Shown in pieces: positions 18,325-27,737 of a stretch of DNA of 64,000 bases. Position 1 is the first letter of the stretch. Each line of letters begins with the position of its first letter. The notes beneath the pieces were generated by a model. It did not search any database and was not told where the DNA came from. It saw only the letters and a list, made by a program, of their open reading frames with translations. Source of the stretch: Acidobacteriota bacterium (GTDB lineage: Bacteria; Acidobacteriota; Terriglobia; UBA7540); NCBI GenBank assembly GCA_021787735.1, contig JAJYLL010000006.1:1-64000 (forward strand). The letters run 5' to 3'. Made by a program: the position numbers and the translations under genes.

Positions 18325-20057
18325 TCACCGCCCCTCCCGCGCGGGCCTCTGGGCCTGGCTATCCACAGCTTCTGAATAAGGCACAAGCTTTGGCGGCTGG
18401 TCGTCGGCATAGACCAGCCATACGCGCCGGTCTTTGTAGTAGTCAATGAGCTCCTGGTTCTTCGCCGGTCCCATATCGTGTGCCCAGATCACCTTCTGCC
18501 CGTCAATGTCGGCGCTGTTGTACACGCACTCACGGACGGCGCGCCGCGGGCGGGGCCCATTGTAGTGGGGGTCGCGCGAGTATCGCACAAAAACCAGGGC
18601 ACGCTCGGGCCGTCGCCGCAATTCAGACAGAATCTCCGAACGTCCAACTTCGGGTGAAGTCCCGGCTTGGCGCAAAATCGGGCCAACATGGAGCAACAGC
18701 AAAAGCAGGCTGACCGACGGCACGGCACGGACCGGACAAGGAACAGACCCGCCGGCTTGCCGCTCGGACGCCATGAAAGCAAGCGGCGTAACGCAAGCAA
18801 GACCATGGCAAGGAAGAGGCATGTCATCGGCGCTGCATACTGCGCGGAGTAGACTGCCTCTAACCCGGCACCCAAGAGGGAAACTCCTAATGCCACAACC
18901 AGAAACCTTGACCGTACGCTGAGGCTCCGCCATGAAAAGCCACACGGCAGCCCAGCAGGGGATGTGATCAGCACCAGGGTGAAGAGCGGCCCTATGAAAA
19001 ACAGCCACAGGACTACCGCCTTGTATATCTCGCTCGCAAACAGGCCACGCAGCGTCTTGTTGCTACGAAATGAGGCAAGCTTGTGAACTTGCCAGTCTCT
19101 CATCTCCGCCTCCCGGTACTGCGGCAAGGGCTTTTCCTGCTGCCAAAGAAAGTACGGGGTGGGGTCGTATTGGGCCTGGCTGACCTGATAGGGCAACAGG
19201 AGTGGATTCCCAGTTACCCGCCAGTTGTAATAGCCCATCCACGCCGCCGTAAGGCCCAGGAGTAGGCAGATCGGCAAAATCACATGGCGCAGCGAAACAG
19301 ATAGCGGAGGTCTGCTCTTTCCCAGCATCCACGCAAACAGGGCAACGGCGATTGGAAGGCTGAAAACCAGACCCTCGTAAGGCCGGCTGTTGGCCAGTAT
19401 TGCCAGGCCCAGCCCCATCAGCAGCGCGTTCCTTACGCGATGCTCCCGCTTCAACCGAGGCAGCGCCCCAATCGCCAACGCACCGCCAATCGCCGCCACC
19501 GCTCCACCATAATAACTGTTGTTCCAGTAGTTGAAAGTACCGAAGCGAATCACCGCCAGGAAGCCCCCCAGCAAGGCCCATCCATCGCCTACCCAGGCTT
19601 GCAACATCCAAGTGATCGCCGCGCACATCAGCCCCACGCTCAGCCAGACTCCCCAGAAGGGGTGTCCAAGAACAACCTGCCCGAAAGCAAGAAAAAGGGT
19701 CTGGGCGGGCGGGTACTTAGAGTTGTACGTGGGCCTCACAATAATCATCAAACTTTCGAAATGGGTCCACATCGGTGGAGTCGGGTTCGTCAGCCGACCG
19801 TGCGCAAACGTGTCTGCCCCTAGCAGGTAGGCAAACTCATCCATTACAAGGGGCTGCGGAATCGGGAGGATGGGCAATAGGGCGGCGCGCAAGGAAAGCG
19901 CCGTCAACCCTACTACTGTAACCGAAAGCCCGCGCCTCCGCGCCAGCTTGCCAAAGCTCTTCTCAATGGCCTCGAACCAGCGCGAGCCCAGGTTCGGAAC
20001 CGTGAACGCCAGCACCAAGGCAAGCACCGTCAGCCCGGCTTCAATTGCAAGAAACAT
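18325..20057 (-). pseudogene. ArnT/GT39-like membrane glycosyltransferase, frameshifted near 18730
   Basis: A multi-pass membrane protein with about ten hydrophobic helices. Its early loop VMDEFAYLLGADTF with an Asp-Glu pair resembles GT39/ArnT-type glycosyltransferases, which use polyprenyl-phosphate sugars at the periplasmic face. The frame opened at the ATG at 20057 (site GAGGGA) goes out of register at about 18720-18740, in a GC-rich repeat of CGGCACGG. The sensible C-terminus continues in another frame, with ALVFVRYSRDPHYNG, VYNSADIDG and RRVWLVYADDQPPKLVPY, and ends at 18325. A one-base loss explains it. It could be a real pseudogene or an assembly error; the intact protein would be about 577 residues. 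Confidence 0.72.
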
Positions 20058-20151
20058 CAGGGACCATCCCTCAATCTCAACTGGCGAATGTCCCACACTT
20101 AATCGGTGATGTCAATTTGCGCGAGGGCGGAGAGCACCGGGCGTTGAGCGC

Positions 20152-20245
20152 TGTAGCGGCAGGCTCATCACGCCAAATAGGGGCGTAAAGGGTCTGTGCA
20201 GGAACTGAGTTGTAGCGGCAGTTTATGATCGCCGGTCTTTGCGTT
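20152..20245. repeat. Degenerate direct repeats of the GTAGCGGC type
   Basis: GTAGCGGCAGGCTCATCACGCC (start about 20153) and GTAGCGGCAGTTTATGATCGCC (start about 20213) are two related units about 60 bases apart. They lie between the glycosyltransferase and the TonB-dependent receptor. They share the GTAGCGGC opening with the hairpin elements at 7.9 and 62.3 kb and are probably decayed members of the same REP-like family. Confidence 0.4.
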
Positions 20246-20464
20246 CGACCGGTGCGGCTCCCACAGAGCAGCGCAAACCAGGCGCGGGCTGCCATCTTCT
20301 GGGCAAGCTCAGCAATGTGCCTGACGACGGCCGTGAAAACAGGGCGACCAAAGATTGACCGAGAACGGAACAAACCTGCCCGCCTAAGTGCGGGCCTTCA
20401 CGCTCTGCAGGCCGGGCAGTTCGTCGTAGACAACGGGCGCGGCATCACCGTTTGCGGCGACCGG

Positions 20465-22681
20465 CTAGAAGTGGAACCGGTAGCGCGCTTCAACGTAGAC
20501 CTCACGTGGATAAGCGCAGTGTGTTCCGCCGAAGGTATTGCTGTTGTCCAGCATATACCTACGATCGGCAACGTTGAGGGCGTTCACGGCAAGCGACCAG
20601 GATTCGCCGAACGATTTCCCGAGTGACAGCCCGACGATGGTGTGACCTGGCAAGTGGCCGGGGCCGTCTCCGCTCAGGAACCCGGAGCCGTATCCGATGG
20701 TTGTGGTAGCCCAGGCTCGGCCCGGGAGCCGCGTATTCAGAACGGTACTCAGGGTGTTTCGCTGGTCGTGATCAAGGAAGAAAAATCCCGTCTCCGGAGG
20801 AGAAAAGTCGGTGAGGCCGCCAGTGACGGCGCCGAAACCTTGTACGAATTGATGCGACCACGCCACATGGATACGGGCTCGGTGCAGAAATTCGGGTGAG
20901 CGGAGTGTGGCTTCCCAGCCCTGGATGCGCGCTCCCTGGATGGTGAGTGGCAGAAAGATGTTCGAACTGCCGATCTCGTCGTGATCAAAAAAGTTGGCCG
21001 CATGCGTGCGGAAGACATCTGCGTCGAGTACCCACTGGTGGAAAGGAATGGTGACCCCGGCCTGATACTGTTCATCGCGTTCGGCGTGCAGCGGAAGGAA
21101 CGCCACGCCTTGTTCAAGCGCGAACTGCTCCAGCGGCCCCGAGAACGTATCGAGCGGCGGAGGCTGGAGGTATCGCCCGTAAAAGCCCCGCAAAATCCAG
21201 CCGAGCCCCGGCAGGCGGATCGCGGCTCCCACGCGCGGATCGATTCCGTTCTCCTGAAGCAAGCCGGCATAGTGTGTAAGCCGGAGGCCGCCGTTCACAG
21301 AAAGCCAGGATGTAATTTGGAACTGGTCCTGAAGAAACGCCGCTTCCATGTTGCCGGAAGGCTTGTAGCGCTGATCAATGGGAGCCTGGTTGGCATCGGC
21401 GGCCCTGAGGCCAAAGAACGTATTGTCGCGCTGATCGAATCCCTCCAGCCCGAACAGCGCGTTGTGCTTTCCCTTCACCGCACCCAGGGTCACCTGCCCG
21501 CCCATATAACGCGACCCGCGGTTGTTGTCCAGGATATAAGGAGTATCCTGGGGGCCACCCATAAAGTTCGCACGGTTGAAATGGTAGAAAGGAGAAACGG
21601 TGAGAAGCATTCCAGAGCCGAACGTATGCACCCAGGAAAAATTGGCGAACGCGTCGCGCTCCATGTCGAGATCGCGAATCCCGGCGCTCTGCTGTTCGGG
21701 CGTGTTGGGGATCTGGTAGTGATCTCCGCGCTCGGAAGCCACCAGGCGCAACTGGTCACTGGGAGTAGCGTTGAAGATCAGCGTGCCGAAGCCACCTACG
21801 CCGCTGTTCATATCGTGAATCACCTGCGGAACGGGCGTCATCAGGCCGAGATCGGAACGGTTGCCCTCCAGGCTTCCAAACCATGCAAAGCGGTCTGTGT
21901 GGCTGCCGAAACTCAATTGATTATTCGTCTGGTTATAGCTGCCGTAGCTGGTGACCAGTTCGCCCTGCCGGCTGTATTCGAATCCCGTCCGGGGGACCAC
22001 GTTGAATACGCCATAAGTACGGTCACCGTATTCGGAGGAATAACCGCCGGTTTTCATTTCGACGTAATCGGCGTCTTTAGGGTCGAACTGCGGGCCTACA
22101 TTGCTGGCAATGTTCGTGTTAGGAACCGGTACCCCATCTACTTCCCAGCTCACCTGATGCCCGCCGCGAATGTGAAGTTGGTCGTGAACCATGTAGGCGC
22201 CGGGAACGTAATCCGTAACCATTGCCAGGCTGTTGGCGCGGTCTGCGCCCGGCGTCTGGGTGATGCGCTGGCTGCCAATGGTGGTCTGGGTGGACGAAGC
22301 CTGAGTATTGATGATTTCAGGCGCGGCAGACACGCTGACACTCTGCGTTGCGGTCGCAATCTGCAGTGGAAAATGAAGAATTGGAGCACTGCCCGAACTG
22401 ACCGTAATAGTCAGTTCTTCTTGCCGGAAACCCTTTGCGCTGACGGCGGCGCGGTAGTCTCCGGCAGGCACCGCGCTGAACTCGAATTCGCCATTGGAAT
22501 TGGTGTGGGCAGTTTGCGACCATGCCGAACCGACGGCATGGAGCACGACCTGCGCGTTCGGAATGGGACGATGCTGAGGATCGTGAATAATACCGCGCAC
22601 GTTGCCGAAAATCGTTGCGTACCCAGAACCAGCCAATGCCAGGACCATGGCCAACCCAAACAAAGCTCTTGCAAACTTCAT
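20465..22681 (-). CDS. TonB-dependent receptor with N-terminal carboxypeptidase-regulatory domain
   Basis: A 738-residue outer-membrane transporter. The signal peptide is MKFARALFGLAMVLALAG. A carboxypeptidase-regulatory-like beta domain follows (VRGIIHDPQHRPIPNAQVVLHAVG, VPAGDYRAAVSAKGF). The plug contains HIRGGHQVSWEVDGVPVPN and SSEYGDRTYGVFNVVPRTG. The rest is barrel strands ending in an aromatic residue (VEARYRFHF). The GGGGGAG site before the ATG at 22681 decides the start. A small Cys-rich membrane protein gene lies just upstream, suggesting a metal or metal-complex substrate, but the cargo is not shown by sequence. Confidence 0.9.
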   Translation of the reverse strand: MKFARALFGLAMVLALAGSGYATIFGNVRGIIHDPQHRPIPNAQVVLHAVGSAWSQTAHTNSNGEFEFSAVPAGDYRAAVSAKGFRQEELTITVSSGSAPILHFPLQIATATQSVSVSAAPEIINTQASSTQTTIGSQRITQTPGADRANSLAMVTDYVPGAYMVHDQLHIRGGHQVSWEVDGVPVPNTNIASNVGPQFDPKDADYVEMKTGGYSSEYGDRTYGVFNVVPRTGFEYSRQGELVTSYGSYNQTNNQLSFGSHTDRFAWFGSLEGNRSDLGLMTPVPQVIHDMNSGVGGFGTLIFNATPSDQLRLVASERGDHYQIPNTPEQQSAGIRDLDMERDAFANFSWVHTFGSGMLLTVSPFYHFNRANFMGGPQDTPYILDNNRGSRYMGGQVTLGAVKGKHNALFGLEGFDQRDNTFFGLRAADANQAPIDQRYKPSGNMEAAFLQDQFQITSWLSVNGGLRLTHYAGLLQENGIDPRVGAAIRLPGLGWILRGFYGRYLQPPPLDTFSGPLEQFALEQGVAFLPLHAERDEQYQAGVTIPFHQWVLDADVFRTHAANFFDHDEIGSSNIFLPLTIQGARIQGWEATLRSPEFLHRARIHVAWSHQFVQGFGAVTGGLTDFSPPETGFFFLDHDQRNTLSTVLNTRLPGRAWATTTIGYGSGFLSGDGPGHLPGHTIVGLSLGKSFGESWSLAVNALNVADRRYMLDNSNTFGGTHCAYPREVYVEARYRFHF

Positions 22682-22777
22682 CAAAAACACTCCCCCATAA
22701 AATAGAGATACCCCTGCCTGTGCGGACGCACCACCAGACAGCCAAAGTGCATGCAGAACTGGTGAGATTGGGTTCAA

Positions 22778-23212
22778 CTATTCAATGGAAGAGGTTTTCG
22801 GCGGCGGGTCAGGAAGCCTGCCATACACGATGGGAAGATAAGCCGAAAATCTGCCAGAAAGTTCGCGCGACAGAGGCAGCTCAAAAAGAAGGGCTGCCTG
22901 CGGTACATTGAAAAGCATATCCGCATGGGACGCAATCATCGGCGAAGTTAGCGGATGTGACACCGAACAGGAACAACGGATGCCTGGCTCCGAATGCCCG
23001 GCGGCATTTCCGCATTGGTTACCCGCTCGGGAGCCCTTCGCCATCATGGGGCACATCTCGCCCTGCATGCAGCACCCGCAGGCACAGCCAGCCTGGTGGG
23101 GCGCAGGCGTTCCCTTAAACACATACACCACACCAAAGGAACTCCACAGGCCCATGGCCAACAGAAGTGTCCAGACAAAGCCCCTGATCACGATTTTGCC
23201 AGTATAACACAC
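22778..23212 (-). CDS. Small Cys/Met/His-rich membrane protein
   Basis: Up to 144 residues; family not certain. One membrane segment near the N-terminus (FVWTLLLAMGLWSSFGVVYVF) is followed by a cluster of possible metal ligands: HQAGCACGCCMQGEMCPMMA, then further Cys and His. The remainder is low in charge and Pro-rich at the end. It resembles small proteins found with copper-related receptors, so metal binding outside the membrane is likely by composition. The start is uncertain: GTG 23212, GTG 23191 or an ATG near 23155. It lies about 100 bases upstream of the TonB-dependent receptor on the same strand and is probably co-expressed. Confidence 0.65.
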   Translation of the reverse strand: MCYTGKIVIRGFVWTLLLAMGLWSSFGVVYVFKGTPAPHQAGCACGCCMQGEMCPMMAKGSRAGNQCGNAAGHSEPGIRCSCSVSHPLTSPMIASHADMLFNVPQAALLFELPLSRELSGRFSAYLPIVYGRLPDPPPKTSSIE

Positions 23213-23333
23213 CCAAACGCAATCACGACTGGGGCGCAGGCATTGCCACGCAGCGCTGCAGATGCGCCTTCCGGCACAATTTTGATTACTCCGGGTTCCT
23301 CAGTTCCCGAGTGGAATGCAGGCTGCGTTCCTG

Positions 23334-26192
23334 TTATTTCGCTGCCGCGATCAGCTTTTGAAATGCGGAATCTTTCTTCAGAGAAGTCCATTCAGGATCT
23401 GCACGGACTGCCCGAACGGGATAACCGCCAGCCAGCGCGAGCCGGAGATAATCGAGGGCTTTGGTTTGCTGACCGGCCAAATGGTAAACAACTGCAGCGT
23501 TGTATATGAGTTGGACATCTTTGGGGGCTAACGCAAGCGCCTTTTGCAAGTCAGGAATGGCCTGCGCAATGTTTGCACTTTGGGCTTCGTAGATCGCAAG
23601 GCTTCCCAGCAGTTGGTAAGCCTTGGGATTGACACGCAACCCTTCCCTTGCCAGCCTTGCCGCCTTCAGGTAGGTGGGAATAACCTTTGACCGCTGATGA
23701 GACGACCACTTGTAAGCATCGGCAAGGTTTCCCCACAGCGTAGCGTCCCTCGGCTCAAGCTGGACGGCCTTTTCAAAGTAGGCGACCGATTGCTCGAAAT
23801 GCCCCTCGTAGAACGTGATCGTGCCGGCATTCGAATACGCCGAGGAGTTGGGAAGGATGGCGATGGATTTCTTGAACATCTCTTCCGCTTCGTTCCATTT
23901 CCCGAGCACATAGTCAACTGCGCCAAGGTTATAAAAACCTTGATGGTTATTCGGGGCAAGCTCGGTAACCTTCCTGAACATCGCTTCAGCTTTTTCGTTC
24001 TTACCGGTCTCAAAATAGAGGACGCCTAACCAGTTATAAGGGGCCCAATAGTTGGGCCGAATGCTGATCGCGCGTTGGTAGGTTGCTTCTGCCTCGCTGA
24101 CCCTCTTCAGTTTGAATTGCGCATCAGCCAAACCTTCGTAAGCAAAGGTATTGGTCGGCTCGCTATCCAACACCTTCTGAAATTCTAAAATCGCCTTGGA
24201 GTATTGGCCTGTGCCACTTTCCACGATCCCCAGACAAAGGTGCGTGGCAGGAAGTTGAGCGTTCAATGTAACCGCATGGCTGCAGGATTCCTGGGCGTGA
24301 TCTACCCAGTCCGTGTTTTGCGTCGTCGCATATTTTCGCCAGTACGCCTGTCCCAGTGAGGCATAGGCAAGGGTATAAGTCGGGTCAATCTTAAGCGCAG
24401 ACTTAAAAGACTGGATGGCATCGTCAATGTTCGCAGTCCGTTCGTAGTTCTGGAGGTAGCCAAGCCCTTTCAGGTAATCCTGAAAGGCACCCGCGTTCTG
24501 TGTCCCGTGTGATTCGAGCTCCTGGCGCTGGGCGGTCTGGACGTTCAGCCCCAGCATTTCGGCAGTACCCTCAACCACCCGGTCCTGGATGCCAAAAGGA
24601 TCGGACGTAGGAAGAGTAAGTGTATCGGCCTGGACCTGCCGCCCTGAGGACGGGTCCACAAGGGCATAGGAAATCCGCACGCGGCCGCCTGCTCTTTCAA
24701 AGCTTCCGGTAAGCACCAGATTCACACCGAATGCCTCCTGCGCCTCCTTGGGAGTCTGAATGTGTCCTGCTGTCAATGCGTCAAAAGAAACCACCCGGAG
24801 GGAATTCCCGGAAGAAAGCTGCGTCAGCTTGAAGGAGAGGGTTTCAGCCAAGCCCAGGCTGAAGGCGTCGTCGCTTGGGTTCCCGCCAATGACAGAAAAC
24901 GGTAATACAGCAAGTTCCTTCTGCCCGAGAGGCCCGCCGGACGCAGACGGTACCGACAGCAAATGTCGCCGAACAGAAGGAACAAGAAGCACGACCAGCA
25001 GCGCACAAACAGAAACCGCAATTCCGGCAATGAGCGCAATCATCAGGTTCCGCCGCGGCACCGCTGGCTGTAGGACCGCACTCTTCGTTCGCAACACAGA
25101 AAGCCTCAAGGAACTGTCCGGCGGTCCCAGGTCATCCATCACCTCCCGCGAAGACTGGTACCGCTGTGCGGGGTCCTTCGCCATCGCTTTAAGGATAATG
25201 GCCTCAAGCTCTTCACTAATCAGCGGATTCAATTCACGCGGAGGCCGCGGATTCCGGGTCAAAATGGCCGAAATCAAATGGCTCGTGTTTGTTTCTGGAA
25301 ATGGCCGCTGGCCGGTTGCCATTTCGTAAATCAGTTCGCCAAGCGCGTATATGTCGGTACGGGCATCCATAGGGTCTCCGCGCAACTGTTCTGGAGCCAT
25401 GTAAGGTACCGTGCCCATGACCGCGCCCGTCTGGGTTACGAACAGACTCTCTTCGGTTGGTGCATCCGCCTCAACCTGCCGCACCAGCTTGGCAAGGCCG
25501 AAATCCAATATCTTGACGCGGCCTTTCGCGGTGACCATGACGTTGGCCGGCTTCAAATCACGGTGGATGATGCCGTGTTCGTGGGCTTCCTCAAGAGCTT
25601 CGGCCATCTGTCGCGAGTTGGAGAGAACCCTTTCGATAGGCAGCGGCCCGTCCTTCAGTTTCTCGGCCAGCGTCTTGCCCTCCACTAGTTCCATTGCGAT
25701 GAAGAGCCGCCCCTCGTGCTCACCAATTTCGTAGATCGTGCAGATATTGGGATGGTTGAGGGCGGATGCAGCCCAGGCTTCGCGCCAGAAACGTTCGAGT
25801 TTCTGCGGGTCCTGCAGAAACTCATCGGGAAGGAACTTCAGTGCCACATCGCGGCCGAGCGTTAAGTCGCTCGCGCGGTACACCTCGCCCATGCCGCCGC
25901 GGCCAAGCTTTGCCATCAGGCGATAGTGTGAGATGGTTATCCCCGCCTCAAGGACCGAGGTGGTCGTGCCCGGAAGGCCCTGTTTCGCCAAGGACCGTGC
26001 AGCCACCTCGATTGCGGGTGACTCAATGAAGCTTCCGGCCTGGGAGTCGCTCTCGATAAGCGACTCTACTTCTTGTCGCAGGGATTCGTCGTCCGCGCAC
26101 TCTTTCGCAAGGAAAGGCGCTCGGGCCTTGCTTTCCAGCTCCAACGCCGCGTGGTAGAGCCGCTCAATCTGCGCCCAGCGTTCATTCTCCAT
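23334..26192 (-). CDS. Ser/Thr protein kinase with C-terminal TPR repeats
   Basis: 952 residues. A short N-terminal helical region precedes a Hanks-type kinase domain (about 88-350) with LGRGGMGEVYRA, VALKFL, catalytic HRDLKPANVM, DFGLAK and MAPEQ. One membrane helix lies near residue 385 (LMIALIAGIAVSVCALLVVLL). The outer part has an adenylate-cyclase-associated-type segment (LAVLPFSVIGGNPSDDAFSLGLAETL), then at least six TPR repeats to the C-terminus. It is translated from an ATG inside the 3' end of the ECF sigma-factor gene, an 11-base overlap. This pair is a common acidobacterial signalling module. The catalytic residues look intact. Confidence 0.93.
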   Translation of the reverse strand: MENERWAQIERLYHAALELESKARAPFLAKECADDESLRQEVESLIESDSQAGSFIESPAIEVAARSLAKQGLPGTTTSVLEAGITISHYRLMAKLGRGGMGEVYRASDLTLGRDVALKFLPDEFLQDPQKLERFWREAWAASALNHPNICTIYEIGEHEGRLFIAMELVEGKTLAEKLKDGPLPIERVLSNSRQMAEALEEAHEHGIIHRDLKPANVMVTAKGRVKILDFGLAKLVRQVEADAPTEESLFVTQTGAVMGTVPYMAPEQLRGDPMDARTDIYALGELIYEMATGQRPFPETNTSHLISAILTRNPRPPRELNPLISEELEAIILKAMAKDPAQRYQSSREVMDDLGPPDSSLRLSVLRTKSAVLQPAVPRRNLMIALIAGIAVSVCALLVVLLVPSVRRHLLSVPSASGGPLGQKELAVLPFSVIGGNPSDDAFSLGLAETLSFKLTQLSSGNSLRVVSFDALTAGHIQTPKEAQEAFGVNLVLTGSFERAGGRVRISYALVDPSSGRQVQADTLTLPTSDPFGIQDRVVEGTAEMLGLNVQTAQRQELESHGTQNAGAFQDYLKGLGYLQNYERTANIDDAIQSFKSALKIDPTYTLAYASLGQAYWRKYATTQNTDWVDHAQESCSHAVTLNAQLPATHLCLGIVESGTGQYSKAILEFQKVLDSEPTNTFAYEGLADAQFKLKRVSEAEATYQRAISIRPNYWAPYNWLGVLYFETGKNEKAEAMFRKVTELAPNNHQGFYNLGAVDYVLGKWNEAEEMFKKSIAILPNSSAYSNAGTITFYEGHFEQSVAYFEKAVQLEPRDATLWGNLADAYKWSSHQRSKVIPTYLKAARLAREGLRVNPKAYQLLGSLAIYEAQSANIAQAIPDLQKALALAPKDVQLIYNAAVVYHLAGQQTKALDYLRLALAGGYPVRAVRADPEWTSLKKDSAFQKLIAAAK

Positions 26193-26769
26193 GGCGTTGG
26201 TCCGCGGTCAGTTCCCGGAAAAGCCACGCCCGGGCCAGCTTCCAATCCCGCATTACCGTTTCAGGGGATATTCCAAGGGCCTCAGCCGTTTCGTCGACAC
26301 TCAACCCCCCGAAAAACCGCAGTTCGACAACCTTGCCCTTTCTCGGGTCAAGCTCTGACAGTCGATTGAGAGCGTCATCAAGCTCTAGAATGTTTGAATC
26401 GGGCGTCCAATTGGGTTCAGCAACTCCGTCAAGCTGGACACAAGTCTTTCCACCCCCACGCTTCAGATAGCCTCGCGAACGGGCATGGTCAACCAGAATC
26501 CTGCGCATCGCCCGCGCACAAACAGCAAAAAAGTGCGCACGGTCGTGCCAGTTGACCTTCCGGACGTCAACCAGCCGAACGTAGGCCTCATTAATCAACG
26601 CAGTGGTCTGAAGAGTATTGTCAGGACGCTCTTTCCGCATATAGCCGCGTGCGATACGGTGTAACTCCTGATAAACCAGAGGGGTAAGGCGTTCCAGGGC
26701 TTCAGCATCCCCCTCGCCCCAAGCCCGGAGCAAGAGCGTCACCTCATTTGATGAAGCTCCCGGCCTCAT
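26182..26769 (-). CDS. ECF-type RNA polymerase sigma factor (Sig-70_X6 type)
   Basis: 195 residues with the sigma-2 region (LVYQELHRIARGYMRKE, TALINEAYVRLVD, HFFAVCARAMRRILVDHAR) and sigma-4 (RKGKVVELRFFGGLSVDETAEALGISPETV). The sequence style matches the group often coupled to Ser/Thr kinases with TPR domains. No anti-sigma factor is present; the overlapping kinase gene downstream probably controls it. Targets are unknown. Confidence 0.93.
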   Translation of the reverse strand: MRPGASSNEVTLLLRAWGEGDAEALERLTPLVYQELHRIARGYMRKERPDNTLQTTALINEAYVRLVDVRKVNWHDRAHFFAVCARAMRRILVDHARSRGYLKRGGGKTCVQLDGVAEPNWTPDSNILELDDALNRLSELDPRKGKVVELRFFGGLSVDETAEALGISPETVMRDWKLARAWLFRELTADQRHGE

Positions 26770-27022
26770 TCCTTACCCTCCCCCGAAAACTCCTCCGCGT
26801 GGCAGCAGAATACCACAGCGCGAAGCAGCAATCCAACAGGCCCGCGGCCATCGAAATATTTCTTAATCGGTGATGACAGTTATTTCGGCCGTTCCCCGCT
26901 TACCTAGTTAGAGACACTCAACCAGGTGAAGCCGTTGGGAAGGGGGGACTCCGCGGTGGGGCCGGGAAAGCCCCATCCAACACGTAGCGGGTCTTAATGT
27001 GGACGAAGGGAGTACACAGACC

Positions 27023-27472
27023 ATGAGTATCCGCAGCCATACAGCGTTGGTTGGGGTTTTCCCGACGGTTCCCTACATGCGCACAACCTTGCTGTACACC
27101 CTCAGCCCGAGTAGCATTCGCTTTGCCGGAAGGTTCACGCTCCCGTTTGAAGTCACATGGGGAGCAATGATCCTCGCTGAAGGCGAGTACTCGCTGTATT
27201 ACGGAACCCTCCACGAAGGAATGAGCTATGTGGAAATTCACGGCATGGAGAGATGTGGCCCAAAGGGTATTTTCCTAATCGAGCAACAATGCCCGGCAAC
27301 AGTTGTCCAAAACTCTCTGGTCTGTGTTCGCAAGGGCAGCAGACACATCATCAGGGCACTTGAACTGCCCGCAGTCGGCAGGTCCATTACGTTTGCGATT
27401 CCGATTGCGAGTGACCCCACGAGCGCCCTTAAAACTAAAGGGGAACCCTATTCAGGAGGTGTGGTCGTTTGA
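27023..27472 (+). CDS. Hypothetical acidobacterial-type small protein
   Basis: 149 residues with no confident domain. The segment LPFEVTWGAMILAEGEYSLYYG is reminiscent of a common family of small acidobacterial proteins with the pattern FTLPFEVxWGxxxLPAGEYxL. It has two Cys and no clear signal peptide. The ATG at 27023 follows GGGAG ten bases upstream and is preferred over an in-frame start at 26999. The role is unknown. It runs convergent to the BlaR1-like gene. Confidence 0.6.
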   Translation: MSIRSHTALVGVFPTVPYMRTTLLYTLSPSSIRFAGRFTLPFEVTWGAMILAEGEYSLYYGTLHEGMSYVEIHGMERCGPKGIFLIEQQCPATVVQNSLVCVRKGSRHIIRALELPAVGRSITFAIPIASDPTSALKTKGEPYSGGVVV

Positions 27473-27737
27473 TTCAGCACACACTCGCCATTGCAGTCCC
27501 CCCTGTCCATGAACGGTCTTGTTCACTTGCCGACACGGGGGTAGACGGAGACGGACTCAGGTTACGGTTTCACCGTAGGCATTGGTTCGCCCCCGTCGTC
27601 GGTTCGAGTTGCCATTCACTGACTTCGCAAACGGTTCCGGCAGGCATGAATTCAGCAAGAACCGACGGAAATAAATCTGGCAAACCTACGCGTGCCAGGA
27701 CGCCGTTGCCAACCATGATTCTTGCCTTGTCGAATTG

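Noticed and set aside
20981-22705. Long plus-strand frame (574 codons)
   Set aside because: It is antisense to a clear TonB-dependent receptor, has Arg/Val-rich composition without domains, and has no ribosome site.
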